Part shown: positions 47,222 through 56,290 of the stretch, piece by piece
How positions within the stretch are numbered: the stretch's first letter is position 1
Layout: every line of letters begins with the position of its first letter
Source: Actinomycetota bacterium
Lineage (GTDB): Bacteria > Actinomycetota > Actinomycetes > Propionibacteriales > Propionibacteriaceae
Direction: 5' to 3'
DNA length: 64,000 bases
Assembly (NCBI GenBank): GCA_020161015.1
Contig: JAIUOT010000057.1
Coordinates: 62,001-126,000 of the forward strand
Notes under the pieces: generated by a model
Told to the model about the DNA's origin: nothing
The model's database searches: none
The model's input: the letters and a program-made list of their open reading frames with translations, nothing else
Made by a program: the position numbers and the translations under genes

Positions 47222-48136
47222 GTGGGCGGAATGTTGGCGCTGGACGCCGGCCAGAGCGGGATCCGGTTGCGGTGGGAGCACGGCCTGGAGCGCCTCGAGG
47301 GCGACGCCCCCGGCATCCTCACCGACCGCCCGCTGATGCCCCAGGTGGCGGAGGCGGCGATCGCGTTCCTCACCGAGCACCGGCTGACGCCGACCGTGCT
47401 CGGCGTGGGCAGTTCCGGCCTGGTGGCGCCGGAGGCCGCAGAGCTCCTCGGGCTGGTGGCGCCGGCCGGCATCACCGAGGTCGCGGTCGCCCACGACTCC
47501 ACCACCAGCTACCTGGGTGCGCTCGGGGACTCCCCCGGTGCCGTGGTCGCGGCCGGCACCGGCGTGGTCGCGCTCGCCGTCGGCCGGAGGTCCGTGGCAC
47601 GGGTGGACGGCTGGGGCCACCTGCTCGGCGACGCCGGCAGCGCGTTCTGGATCGGGCGTGCGGGCATGGACGCCGCGATGCGCGGCTACGACGGCCGGGG
47701 GCGGATGACCCGGCTGACCGCGCGCCTGGCGGAGCTGTTCCCCGACCTGTCCACGGCGTACGTCGAGCTCCAGTCCGACCATCGCAGGGTGAGCCGCATC
47801 GCCGACTTCGCCCGGGTGGTGGACGAGGCCGCCGACACCGACCCGGTGGCGGCCGGGATCATGGACGCCGCGGCGGCGGAGCTCAGCGAGTCGGTGCTGG
47901 CCGGGCTGCGCCGGGTGGGGCTGATGGGCCACGAGCCGCCGCAGGTGTGCGCGCTGGGCCAGGTGCTGCGCTCGCGCCACGTCCGCGACCGCTTCACCAG
48001 CTACCTGCGCATGCAGTGGCCGTCGCTGACGCTCACCGAGCCGCTCGGCAACGCCCTGCACGGCGCGTCCCTGCTGGCCAACCTCGGCGAGGACAGCCCG
48101 CTGGCGGCCCTGGTCGCCCGGGCGGAACTCCCCTAG
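47222..48136 (+). CDS. BadF/BadG/BcrA/BcrD ATPase-family sugar kinase (N-acetylglucosamine kinase-like)
   Basis: 304 residues of the ASKHA fold. It has phosphate-1 'LALDAGQSGIRLRW', 'VAHDSTTSYLGAL' with the catalytic Asp, phosphate-2/adenosine 'AAGTGVVALAV' and the family hallmark 'GWGHLLGDAGSAFWIGRAG'. These match eukaryote-type N-acetylglucosamine kinases and the BadF family. Cytoplasmic phosphorylation of an amino sugar, perhaps from cell-wall recycling, is the likely role, but the substrate cannot be read from the sequence. It converges on the nuclease-like gene. Confidence 0.82.
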   Translation: MGGMLALDAGQSGIRLRWEHGLERLEGDAPGILTDRPLMPQVAEAAIAFLTEHRLTPTVLGVGSSGLVAPEAAELLGLVAPAGITEVAVAHDSTTSYLGALGDSPGAVVAAGTGVVALAVGRRSVARVDGWGHLLGDAGSAFWIGRAGMDAAMRGYDGRGRMTRLTARLAELFPDLSTAYVELQSDHRRVSRIADFARVVDEAADTDPVAAGIMDAAAAELSESVLAGLRRVGLMGHEPPQVCALGQVLRSRHVRDRFTSYLRMQWPSLTLTEPLGNALHGASLLANLGEDSPLAALVARAELP

Positions 48137-48148
48137 CCGGGCACGGCT

Positions 48149-48178
48149 CGGCCCGGCCCACCGCAGCGGACCGGGCCG
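48149..48178. terminator. Bidirectional terminator candidate between convergent genes
   Basis: CGGCCCGG pairs with CCGGGCCG across a 14-nt loop, between the kinase stop and the convergent nuclease-like stop. There is no U-tract, as usual at this GC content. Confidence 0.45.
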
Positions 48179-48190
48179 GAGACCAGGAGA

Positions 48191-49279
48191 TCAGGCCAGG
48201 GCGACCGAGGCGACCACCATGTTGTGGTCGGACGGGATGACCCCCGCGAACTTGCCGCCGGAGTCGAGGTTCATGACTTCCTTCCACGCCGTGGTCCGCA
48301 CGTTGCCCTTGACGAGGATGTAGTCGAGGTGGGCGCCGAGCTTGTAGCCACGGCTGACGTAGTCCTTCGGGCCGCTCGCGAAGTTGTTGAGGGTGAAGTA
48401 CTCCTCGTTCACCGCCGTCGAGGGCGTCAGATCGGCGCTGGTGGGGATGACCTTCGACTTGTAGGTGTTGCCCAGCGGATCGGTGAAGCCGGCGGCCCGG
48501 AAGGCGTCGTAGGCCTTGTTGCCGACGTGGGTCAGCTTGCTGCTGGCGAGGTCACTGCCCCAGATGATCGGCAGTCCGTCGTTGACCCGGTTGAGTTCTG
48601 CGATCGCCTTCTTCACCTGCTTCACGCGCACGGAGGTCTTGCTCTTGCTCACGCCGGGCTCGAAGTGGGCGGTGGCGAAGATGAACTGCTTCCCGGTCAC
48701 CTTGTCGCTGAACTGCGCCCAGGCCATGTAGCGGGCGCTGCCGTTGCCGATCGAGCGGCCGTCCAGGCGCAGCGAGCCGTTGTCCTCCAGGGAGAGGCGC
48801 TGGGTGTTGTAGAAGATGCGCGCGTCCTGGGACGCGCCGCGGTTGAGGTAACCGCCACAGCTGCTGAAGGTGCTCGAGGTCCGCGTGCAGTTGTAGCGGG
48901 CGTCGTTGGTGACGTCGTAGGAGCCGCCGCGCTCGTTCACCAGGTCGAGCAGGTTCTCGAACTGGGCGATCTTCGTGCCGCTGAGCAGGCCCGGCGAGGC
49001 CTCCTGGAGGCCGATCACGTCGAGGCGCTCGTCGACGATCGACTGGGCGACGACCGGGCCGCGGACGCTCCAGCTCTTCTCCCTGCTGTTGACCGGGTTC
49101 TTCGAGCAGTTGGCGCAGCGGACGTTGAAGGTGCCCACGCGGAGCGCGGCGTCCGCGGTCGCGGCGGTGGGGGTGTCGACGGCGGCGGCGGGGGCAGGCA
49201 CCCACGCCGGCGCACTGACGAGTGTCGCGGCGAAGGCTGCGACCAGGGCCCGGACGAGACGGGCGCGGGAGAACGTCAT
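48191..49279 (-). CDS. Secreted endonuclease/exonuclease/phosphatase-fold protein
   Basis: 362 residues with a Sec signal peptide ('LVRALVAAFAATLVSAPAW', cleavage near APAAA-VD) and an AAGGAAG ribosome-binding site. EEP-superfamily motifs are in order: 'RVGTFNVRC', 'IGLQEA' (metal-binding Glu), 'FATAHFEPG', 'HLDYILV' and 'SDHNMV' (catalytic His). The usual GDFN motif is replaced by 'WGSDLAS', which retains Asp but not Asn. Four Cys residues may form disulfides, fitting secretion. Possible roles include extracellular nuclease or phosphodiesterase. A palindromic operator-like site lies in its leader. Confidence 0.85.
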   Translation of the reverse strand: MTFSRARLVRALVAAFAATLVSAPAWVPAPAAAVDTPTAATADAALRVGTFNVRCANCSKNPVNSREKSWSVRGPVVAQSIVDERLDVIGLQEASPGLLSGTKIAQFENLLDLVNERGGSYDVTNDARYNCTRTSSTFSSCGGYLNRGASQDARIFYNTQRLSLEDNGSLRLDGRSIGNGSARYMAWAQFSDKVTGKQFIFATAHFEPGVSKSKTSVRVKQVKKAIAELNRVNDGLPIIWGSDLASSKLTHVGNKAYDAFRAAGFTDPLGNTYKSKVIPTSADLTPSTAVNEEYFTLNNFASGPKDYVSRGYKLGAHLDYILVKGNVRTTAWKEVMNLDSGGKFAGVIPSDHNMVVASVALA

Positions 49280-49313
49280 TGGCGGACTTCCTTGTTCGGG
49301 GGGAACAGGGAAA

Positions 49314-49354
49314 CTCTCAGCAATCCCGGGGGAGATCGCTGAGAGCCTCTCAGC
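49314..49354. promoter_or_regulatory. Three-arm dyad in the nuclease-gene leader
   Basis: CTCTCAGC (49314-49321), its complement GCTGAGAG (49338-49345) and CTCTCAGC again (49347-49354). The last two form a perfect 17-bp palindrome with one central base. On the minus strand the set lies just after a -10-like TATCCT (49363-49368), where transcription of the nuclease gene should start. Either an operator or alternative RNA hairpins, or the end of purC. Confidence 0.45.
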
Positions 49355-49373
49355 TTGCGCTCAGGATAGTGCG

Positions 49374-50237
49374 TCAGGAAGTGGTTGTGAAGCCGTCCCC
49401 GAATTCGTGGCCGGTCAGTCTCCGGTAGGCCTCGAGGTATCGCTCCCGCGTGGCCGCGACGACCTCGTCCGGCAGGTCCGGCGGCGGCGAGACACGGTCC
49501 CAGCCGGAGTCGTTGGCCAGCCAGTCGCGCACGTACTGCTTGTCGAAGCTGGGCAGGCTGCGGCCCGGCTGCCAGGCCGCAGCGTCCCAGAACCGTGAGG
49601 AGTCGGGGGTGAGGACCTCGTCGGCAAGCACCAGGGTTCCGTCGGGGCGCAGCCCGAACTCGAACTTGGTGTCGGCGAGGATGATCCCCCGCCCTGCGGC
49701 CAGTTCCGCGGCCCGGGCGTAGATCGCCAGGGTGGCCTCGCGCAGGCGTCCGGCGAGGTCGGCCCCGTGCAGGGCAACGATCGTGTCGAAGCCCACGTTC
49801 TCGTCGTGCTCCCCCATCGGCGCCTTGATCGCCGGGGTGAAGATGGGCTCGGGCAGCCGCGAGCCGTCCAGAAGGCCCTCGGGCAGGGGGACGCCGCACA
49901 CGGACCGGGCCGCGACGTACTCCGCCCAGCCCGAGCCCGTGAGGTAGCCGCGGGCCACGCACTCCACGGGCACCATGTCGAGCTTCTCCACGACGATCGC
50001 CCGTCCGGCCACCTCGGGCGGGACGTCGGTCGAGACCACGTGGTTGGGGATCAGGTCGGCCAGCTGGGCGAACCACCACAGCGACAGCTGGGTGAGGACG
50101 GCGCCCTTGTCGGGAATCGGCGTGGGGAGCACGTGGTCGAAGGCCGAGATGGCGTCGGTGGCCACCATCAGGATGCGGTCGCCTGGCCAGGCGTAGAGGC
50201 GCCGGACCTTGCCGGTGTGGATCGGGGCGTCGAGCAC
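49374..50237 (-). CDS. purC: Phosphoribosylaminoimidazole-succinocarboxamide synthase
   Basis: 287 residues from a GTG at 50237 placed by a leaderless -10 box; longer upstream frames lack family similarity. It ligates aspartate to CAIR with ATP. Family motifs are '[20 protein letters not shown]' with '[20 protein letters not shown]', '[20 protein letters not shown]', and the SAICAR synthetase signature 'ADTKFEFGL' followed by '[15 protein letters not shown]'. It is divergent from purL with a 136-bp spacer carrying both promoters. Confidence 0.96.
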   Translation of the reverse strand: MLDAPIHTGKVRRLYAWPGDRILMVATDAISAFDHVLPTPIPDKGAVLTQLSLWWFAQLADLIPNHVVSTDVPPEVAGRAIVVEKLDMVPVECVARGYLTGSGWAEYVAARSVCGVPLPEGLLDGSRLPEPIFTPAIKAPMGEHDENVGFDTIVALHGADLAGRLREATLAIYARAAELAAGRGIILADTKFEFGLRPDGTLVLADEVLTPDSSRFWDAAAWQPGRSLPSFDKQYVRDWLANDSGWDRVSPPPDLPDEVVAATRERYLEAYRRLTGHEFGDGFTTTS

Positions 50238-50244
50238 GACGGCC

Positions 50245-50250
50245 AGCCTA
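50245..50250 (-). promoter_or_regulatory. -10 element of leaderless purC promoter
   Basis: TAGGCT on the minus strand lies 7 nt before the GTG start of purC. Confidence 0.55.
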
Positions 50251-50332
50251 ACGGCGCAGGGGCCGGAGGCGACGACGGGTCCGGGGCGTTCTCGCCGGCC
50301 GAGGCCGGGAACCGGTCGGCCCCGCGGGACGT

Positions 50333-50338
50333 TAGCCT
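50333..50338 (+). promoter_or_regulatory. Candidate -10 of purL
   Basis: TAGCCT would start transcription near 50345 and give a short leader containing GGAGGT (50365-50370), unlike the leaderless purC on the other side of the spacer. Confidence 0.45.
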
Positions 50339-50373
50339 GTACCCGCCGTCCGTCCAGCCGTTCCGGAGGTCCC

Positions 50374-53300
50374 ATGCCCCCCTCGCACGCGTTCGTGCTG
50401 ACCAGCTTCGGGGGCGGCAACGCGCTCTCGCCGTTCCGCGCCGCGGCGCTCGTCCGCCGCCTGCGAGAGGCGGTGCCCGGGCTCACCGCCGTCAGCGCCC
50501 GGCACGTGCACTGGGTGGCCTCTGCGCATGCGCTGGACGCCGACACCACCGACACGCTGCGCCGCCTGCTCACCTACGGGCCGCCGGCCGGGGAGCCCGC
50601 TTCTGCCGCAGCGACGGCCGTCGTGGTCGTCGCTCCGCGGCTGGGCACGGTCTCGCCCTGGGCGTCGAAGGCCACCGACATCACACACAACTGCGGCGTG
50701 GCCATCCACCGCGTGGAGCGGGTGGTCGAGTACACGCTTGCGGCGGACGCCCCGCTGTCCGACGCCGACCGCACCGCCTGCGCCGCGCTGCTGCACGACC
50801 GGATGACCGAGTCGGCGTTCGCGTCGGTCGAGTCCTCGGCCGCCCTCTTCGACGAGCGCGAAGCCGAGCCGATGGCGCATGTCGACGTCACCGGGCGCGG
50901 CCGGGTGGCCATCGAGGAGGCCAACACCGCCTTCGGCCTCGCCCTCAGCGACGACGAGATCAACTACCTGGTGGCGTCCTTCACTGAACTACGCCGCAAC
51001 CCGACCGACGTCGAGTTGATGATGTTCGCCCAGGCGAACTCCGAGCACTGCCGGCACAAGATCTTCAACGCCGACTTCCTGCTCGACGGCGTCCCGCAGG
51101 AGCGGTCGCTGTTCTCGATGATCCGCTACACAGAGGCCGTCTGCGGGCAGGGCACCGTGGTGGCCTACAAGGACAACGCCTCGATCATGGAGGGCGGGCG
51201 GATCACCGTCTGGGCGCCCGAGGGTGCCGACGGCCCCAGCCGGTACGTCGCGCGCGAGGACGACGTGCACGTGCTGATGAAGGTGGAGACCCACAACCAC
51301 CCGACGGCCATCAGCCCGTTCCCCGGCGCGGCCACCGGCTCCGGCGGCGAGATCCGGGACGAGGGTGCCACCGGGCGCGGGTCCCGTCCCAAGGCGGGCC
51401 TCACCGGCTTCGCCGTGTCGAACCTCCACCTGCCGGGCACGGACGAGCCGTGGGAGCGCGACCCGTACGGCGCGCCCGCCCACATCGCCACCCCGCTGGA
51501 GATCATGACGGCGGGGCCGCTCGGCGCCGCGGCCTTCAACAACGAGTTCGGCCGGCCCGGCCTGGGCGGCTTCTTCCGCGTCTTCGAGCAGACGGTGGAC
51601 GGCGTCCGCCGCGGCTACCACAAGCCGATCATGAGCGCGGGGGGCCTGGGGTCGATCAGCGCGTCCCAGACCGAGAAGATCACCTACCCGGCGGGCACGC
51701 TGCTGATCCAGATCGGCGGGCCCGGCATGCGCATCGGCATGGGCGGCGGGGCCGCGTCCTCGATGGCCTCCGGCGCGAACGCCGCCGAGCTCGACTTCGA
51801 CTCCGTCCAGCGAGGCAACCCCGAGATCCAGCGCCGCGCGCAGGAGGTCATCAACCACTGCGTGAGCCTGGGCGCCGACAACCCGATCCTGTCGATCCAT
51901 GACGTCGGCGCCGGCGGGCTGTCCAACGCGTTCCCCGAACTCGTGGACGGCGCCGGGCTCGGCGCCCGGTTCGACCTGTCCGCCGTGCCGCTGGAGGAGT
52001 CGGGCCTGGCGCCGAAGGAGGTCTGGTGCAACGAGAGCCAGGAGCGCTACGTCCTGGCCGTCGCGCCGGGGTCGCTGGAGCGGTTCGCCGCGTTGTGCGA
52101 CCGGGAGCGCTGCCCCTACGCGGTCGTGGGCGTCGCCCGTGAGGGCGGCCAGCTGGTGCTCGCCCCCGGCCCGCAGGACGCAGAGGGCGACGACCGGCCG
52201 ATCGACATGCCGATGGAGGTGCTGCTCGGCAAGCCGCCGCGCATGACCCGCGACGCGACCCGTGTCCCGCGCAGTGCGCCGCCCCTCGACCTGGACGGCG
52301 TCGACCTGCGGGACGCCGCCTACGCGGTTCTCCGCCACCCCTCGGTGGCCTCCAAGCGGTTCCTCGTGACGATCGCCGACCGCACCGTCGGCGGGCTCAA
52401 CCACCGCGACCAGATGGTGGGGCCGTGGCAGGTGCCCGTGGCCGACGTCGCCGTGACCCTGTCCGACCACACCGGGCTCGCCGGCCAGGCGATGTCCTCG
52501 GGCGAGCGCATGCCGCTGGCGGCCGTCGACGCCCCGGCGTCCGGGCGGATGGCCGTGGGCGAGGCCCTCACCAACCTGTTCGCCGCTCCGGTGGAGCTGG
52601 CCGGGGTGAAGCTGTCGGCCAACTGGATGGCCGCCTGCGGCGAGGAGGGCGAGGACGCAGCCCTCTACGACACGGTGCGGGCCGTGGCGATGGAGCTGTG
52701 CCCGGCGCTGGGCATCTCCGTCCCGGTCGGCAAGGACTCGCTGTCGATGCGCACCCGCTGGACCGACGAGTCCGGCCGGCCCCGCCAGGTCACCTCGCCG
52801 GTGTCGCTGGTGGTGTCGGCGTTCGCGTCGCTGCGCAGCGTCGCGGGCACCTGGACGCCGCAGCTGCTGCCCGACTCCTCCCTGGTGCTGGTCGACCTCG
52901 GCGCCGGGCGCGACCGGCTCGGCGGCTCCATGCTGGCCCAGGTCACCGGCCAGTTCGGCGACGTGGTGCCCGACCTCGACGACCCGGCGCGGCTGGTCGC
53001 GTTGGCCGCAGCGCTGGGGCAGCTCCGGGCAGAGGGCCTCGTCACCGCCTACCACGACCGCTCCGACGGGGGCCTGTGGGCCACCGCCTGCGAGCTGGCC
53101 TTCGCGGGCGCGACCGGCATCGACCTGGACGTGCCGGGCGTCGCCGCGCTGTTCAGCGAGGAGCTCGGGGTGGTTCTCGGCGTGGCCGACGACGCCGTCG
53201 ACCGGGTCTTCGCCGTGCTGTCCGGGCACGGGCTGGGCGGCCTGTCCCGCCTCGTCGGCCAGACCTCGCAGGACCGGCGGGTGCGGGTGAGCGTGGCCGG

Positions 53301-54264
53301 GGAGCCGTTCCTCGACGAGGACCTGCGCGACCTCGCGCAGGCCTGGGACGAGGTGTCGTGGCGCATCTGTGCCCTGCGTGACAACCCGGAGTGCGCGGAC
53401 GAGGAGCACGCGGCGTTCGGAGCGGACGTGCCCGGCCTGATCGTCGCGCCCACCTTCGACCCGGCCCACGACATCGCAGCGCCGTACCTGTCGGTCGGCG
53501 CCCGGCCGAAGGTCGCCGTCCTGCGTGAGCAGGGCGTGAACAGCCACGTGGAGACCGCGCACGCGTTCGCGATGGCCGGTTTCGACGCCTTCGACGTCCA
53601 CATGACCGACCTGCTGGCGGGCCGGTTCGACCTCGCGGACGCGACCGGCCTGGTGGCCGCCGGCGGCTTCTCCTACGGCGACACCCTCGGCGCCGGCGAG
53701 GGCTGGGCGCGGACGGTGCTGTTCAACCCGCGGCTGACCGAGGCGTTCGGCGCCTTCTTCGCCCGGACCGACACCTTCGGCCTCGGCATCTGCAACGGGT
53801 GCCAGATGTTCGCCTCCCTCGCCGACCTGATCCCGGGGGCGGAGGCCTGGCCCCTGTTCACCCGGAACCGGTCCGAGCAGTACGAGGCCCGCCTGGCGCA
53901 GGTGGAGGTGCTGGAGTCGCCGTCGGTGTTCTTCACCGGGATGGCCGGCAGCCGGCTCCCGATCGCCGTCGCGCACGGCGAGGGCCTGGCCGACTTCGGG
54001 GCACGGGGAGACCTCGCGACGGTGCGGCGCGCGGCCCGGTTCGTGGACGGCTTCGGCAACCCCGCCGAGACCTACCCGACCAACCCGAACGGCTCACCGG
54101 AGGGGTTGACGGCCGTGACCACGACCGACGGCCGCTTCACCGCGATGATGCCCCACCCCGAACGGGTGGCCCGCAACGCCCAGCTCTCCTGGGCGCCGGA
54201 CGGCCCGGAGGGCGCCAGCCCCTGGATGCGGATGTTCCGCAACGCGAGGGTCTGGGTGGACTGA
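50374..54264 (+). CDS. purL: Phosphoribosylformylglycinamidine synthase, large single-chain form
   Basis: 1,296 residues, ATG with GGAGGT. Converts FGAR, glutamine and ATP to FGAM. Unlike the PurS-PurQ-PurL complex common in Actinobacteria, all parts are on one chain. An N-terminal PurS-like domain and linker contain '[15 protein letters not shown]'. Two AIR-synthetase-like halves contain '[15 protein letters not shown]', '[19 protein letters not shown]', '[10 protein letters not shown]' and '[11 protein letters not shown]'. A C-terminal class I glutaminase (about residues 1045-1296) has nucleophile Cys in 'GICNGCQMF', 'AHGEG' and '[10 protein letters not shown]'. No purS or purQ is nearby, consistent with the fused form. 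Confidence 0.97.
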   Translation: MPPSHAFVLTSFGGGNALSPFRAAALVRRLREAVPGLTAVSARHVHWVASAHALDADTTDTLRRLLTYGPPAGEPASAAATAVVVVAPRLGTVSPWASKATDITHNCGVAIHRVERVVEYTLAADAPLSDADRTACAALLHDRMTESAFASVESSAALFDEREAEPMAHVDVTGRGRVAIEEANTAFGLALSDDEINYLVASFTELRRNPTDVELMMFAQANSEHCRHKIFNADFLLDGVPQERSLFSMIRYTEAVCGQGTVVAYKDNASIMEGGRITVWAPEGADGPSRYVAREDDVHVLMKVETHNHPTAISPFPGAATGSGGEIRDEGATGRGSRPKAGLTGFAVSNLHLPGTDEPWERDPYGAPAHIATPLEIMTAGPLGAAAFNNEFGRPGLGGFFRVFEQTVDGVRRGYHKPIMSAGGLGSISASQTEKITYPAGTLLIQIGGPGMRIGMGGGAASSMASGANAAELDFDSVQRGNPEIQRRAQEVINHCVSLGADNPILSIHDVGAGGLSNAFPELVDGAGLGARFDLSAVPLEESGLAPKEVWCNESQERYVLAVAPGSLERFAALCDRERCPYAVVGVAREGGQLVLAPGPQDAEGDDRPIDMPMEVLLGKPPRMTRDATRVPRSAPPLDLDGVDLRDAAYAVLRHPSVASKRFLVTIADRTVGGLNHRDQMVGPWQVPVADVAVTLSDHTGLAGQAMSSGERMPLAAVDAPASGRMAVGEALTNLFAAPVELAGVKLSANWMAACGEEGEDAALYDTVRAVAMELCPALGISVPVGKDSLSMRTRWTDESGRPRQVTSPVSLVVSAFASLRSVAGTWTPQLLPDSSLVLVDLGAGRDRLGGSMLAQVTGQFGDVVPDLDDPARLVALAAALGQLRAEGLVTAYHDRSDGGLWATACELAFAGATGIDLDVPGVAALFSEELGVVLGVADDAVDRVFAVLSGHGLGGLSRLVGQTSQDRRVRVSVAGEPFLDEDLRDLAQAWDEVSWRICALRDNPECADEEHAAFGADVPGLIVAPTFDPAHDIAAPYLSVGARPKVAVLREQGVNSHVETAHAFAMAGFDAFDVHMTDLLAGRFDLADATGLVAAGGFSYGDTLGAGEGWARTVLFNPRLTEAFGAFFARTDTFGLGICNGCQMFASLADLIPGAEAWPLFTRNRSEQYEARLAQVEVLESPSVFFTGMAGSRLPIAVAHGEGLADFGARGDLATVRRAARFVDGFGNPAETYPTNPNGSPEGLTAVTTTDGRFTAMMPHPERVARNAQLSWAPDGPEGASPWMRMFRNARVWVD

Positions 54265-54341
54265 GCAGACCACCGGGGAAACTCACCACCGGTGAGGATC
54301 GCCGCCCCGCGGAGAATCGATTCACACGCCGGTCACCGGGT

Positions 54342-54371
54342 GCGAGGAATGTTCACCGGAATTCTCCTCGC
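54342..54371. terminator. Hairpin downstream of purL
   Basis: GCGAGGA (54342-54348) pairs with TCCTCGC (54365-54371) around a 16-nt loop, 78 bp after the purL stop. Possible terminator. The whole spacer 54265-54493 is less GC-rich than its neighbours and contains other short dyads (GAATCGATTC, CCACCGGTGAGG). Confidence 0.35.
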
Positions 54372-54493
54372 GCCCTGCCGCGTTGTGTCACAGTTATGCC
54401 CGACGAACCGATAACGGATCGAACACCCCCGGGGAATTCCTCACCGGATTCCCGAATCCGCCGTACTCACCCCCCCAGTAACGGAGTCGTCCG

Positions 54494-54670
54494 ATGGTCA
54501 CTACCGAGGCACCCCTCGTCCTTTCCGCCCCCACTGCGGACCGCCCGTCCGCGCGACGCGCCCTCGAGCCCGGCGCGGGCTCGCCCCTGGCCGGCGTGTT
54601 CACCGGCTGGCACCACGTGCTGCGCCCGCACGCCCCGCGCTACGCCCTGGTGGAGGCGAACCCGTCCTGA
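54494..54670 (+). CDS. Small hypothetical protein (58 aa)
   Basis: ATG with ACGGAG 8 nt upstream, in the space between purL and the convergent PstS-like gene. The 58-residue product starts 'MVTTEAPLVLSAPTADRPSA' and ends with an aromatic/His-containing stretch 'GVFTGWHHVLRPHAPRYALV'. No signal peptide, transmembrane helix or known family is recognised. Coding is plausible from the ribosome-binding site, third-position GC and the low-GC upstream region, but not proven. A regulatory or leader role for the region is an alternative. Confidence 0.45.
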   Translation: MVTTEAPLVLSAPTADRPSARRALEPGAGSPLAGVFTGWHHVLRPHAPRYALVEANPS

Positions 54671-54712
54671 GGCGTCGCCGTCCGCGCCAGATGAGGGCGG
54701 CGGCCCGCGCTG

Positions 54713-56179
54713 TCACCGCCCGACGTAGCCGGTCTTCTCCAGCAGGGCCTGTCCCTCGGCCGAGAGAGTCCAGTCGATGAGCGCGCGCAACGGCGGGCCG
54801 GGCGGACGGGTCGTGACGATGTTGATGCCTCCGGTCAGCGGGTAGCTGCCATCGCGGATGGAGTCGAGCGTGGGCGGCACGCCGTCGATCGCGACGAGCC
54901 TGATGCCCGGGTTGGCGTTCATGACGGTGGCGTACCAGCGGAACGAGTAGCCGATCGCACCGGTGAGGTTGCGGTACCCGGCGACCTCGCTCACGATCCC
55001 GCCCATGCCGGTCGCGACCTCCTCCTTGAGGGGGTCGGCCATGGCGCGGTCCTTCATCACCATCGCCAGCATCGCGGTCTGGCTGCCCGAGTCCTCGGGA
55101 CGCTGGAAGGCGACGATCGGCTCGTCGCGTCCGCCCACCTGCTTCCAGTTCGTGATCCTCCGGCTGTAGATGTCGCGCACCTGGTCGAGAGTGAGGTTCT
55201 CGACGGGGTTGTCGCGGTTCACGAAGAAGACGAACGCCTCCCTGCCGATCGGGGTCAGCGAGAGTTCGACGCCCGCCTCACCAGCCTTGGCGAGCTGGCC
55301 CTTCGACGGTTGGGCGACGAAGATCGCGTCCACCTCGCCGCCGATCAGGCGGTCGTAAGCGACCGACGTCGTGGAGCAGGCGAGGTACCGGTCGGCGAAG
55401 TCGATCCTGTCGTTCTCGTGCGCGGCGGCGTCCGGCAACTGGTAGGTGGCCTGGCCGATCGCGGCGTAGAGCGGGTAGAGGGCTGTCGCACCGTCCAGCC
55501 TGGGGTAATCAGCGCTGATTCTCAGGCTCGGCGGCCGGTCCGGTACCGCGAGCCGGTTCCCGGTGACGAACGGCTGGTACTGCCACAGGTTGACCTCGTC
55601 GGACATGGAGGCCTCACCCGTGAGCAGGATCGCGGTGGCCACCTGCTGCCCGACCTGCGCGCTCGCCGTCGCCACCAGCGCAAGGCAGGCCACCAGGATC
55701 ACGGCAAGCGACTGGCGACCGGTCGGACGCGGTTCCCCCCGGGCACCCACCAGGAACCCTGCGACCGTCCCGGCGAGCACCGCGACGAGCGTCACGGGGA
55801 TGACGAGCGGGGCGCCCCCGAACAGGATGCTGAGCACCAGCGGCAGGTAGGCGAGGGCGGGCACGAAGAACACGTCGACGGTCGCCGCCAGCGTGCCCGT
55901 GACGCCGTAGGCCACCACCCAGAGCAGCAGCAGGGCGGCCGGCGAAGCCACCACCGGCAGCAGGGCGGGCACCCAGCGCCCGGGGCGGCGGGGGCTGCGA
56001 CCGCGCAGCGCTCCCAGCCCGAAGGCGACGACCATGCCGACCATGGCGGCGGCGGCCAGCTGCCAGGCCGTCGACTCGATGGAGGCGGTGAGGAACGCGG
56101 ACGGGACGGCGACGAGCACGGGGACGCCGAGGTAGCCGAGCGCGATCGAGCCGGCGACGTACCGGGCAGTGGGCGGCAC
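54713..56179 (-). CDS. PstS-like substrate-binding protein with N-terminal multi-pass membrane domain
   Basis: 488 residues from a GTG with GGAGG upstream. About the first 180 residues contain five or six hydrophobic helices ('IALGYLGVPVLVAVPSAFL', 'LAAAAMVGMVVAFGLGAL', 'VVASPAALLLLWVVAYGV', 'LVIPVTLVAVLAGTVAGFLV', 'LAVILVACLALVATASA'). Residues about 200-488 resemble PstS-type phosphate-binding proteins: 'RISADYPRLDGATALYPLYA', 'VFFVNRDNPVENLTLDQVRD', 'IYSRRITNWKQVGG', 'RPEDSGSQTAM', 'GAIGYSFRWY'. In PstS proteins the Ser/Thr/Asp/Arg of these motifs hold phosphate. No pstCAB genes are adjacent, so a tethered sensor or binding protein is possible. Confidence 0.82.
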   Translation of the reverse strand: MPPTARYVAGSIALGYLGVPVLVAVPSAFLTASIESTAWQLAAAAMVGMVVAFGLGALRGRSPRRPGRWVPALLPVVASPAALLLLWVVAYGVTGTLAATVDVFFVPALAYLPLVLSILFGGAPLVIPVTLVAVLAGTVAGFLVGARGEPRPTGRQSLAVILVACLALVATASAQVGQQVATAILLTGEASMSDEVNLWQYQPFVTGNRLAVPDRPPSLRISADYPRLDGATALYPLYAAIGQATYQLPDAAAHENDRIDFADRYLACSTTSVAYDRLIGGEVDAIFVAQPSKGQLAKAGEAGVELSLTPIGREAFVFFVNRDNPVENLTLDQVRDIYSRRITNWKQVGGRDEPIVAFQRPEDSGSQTAMLAMVMKDRAMADPLKEEVATGMGGIVSEVAGYRNLTGAIGYSFRWYATVMNANPGIRLVAIDGVPPTLDSIRDGSYPLTGGINIVTTRPPGPPLRALIDWTLSAEGQALLEKTGYVGR

Positions 56180-56199
56180 CGTTGCCTCCAGCGGGAGAA

Positions 56200-56215
56200 G
56201 GTTGACCCCAACCTA
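56200..56215 (-). promoter_or_regulatory. Promoter with overlapping dyad upstream of the PstS-like gene
   Basis: TAGGTT on the minus strand (56210-56215) is a likely -10. It overlaps a dyad GGTTG-accc-CAACC (56200-56213), a possible repressor site over the start point. A leader of about 25 nt with GGAGG follows. Confidence 0.35.
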
Positions 56216-56290
56216 GCCAGGCCCAGCCCTGCCGGAGGCGGATTCGCGCGACCCGGTGCCGACCGACGGTTGGTCAGGGGCGACCGGCGG

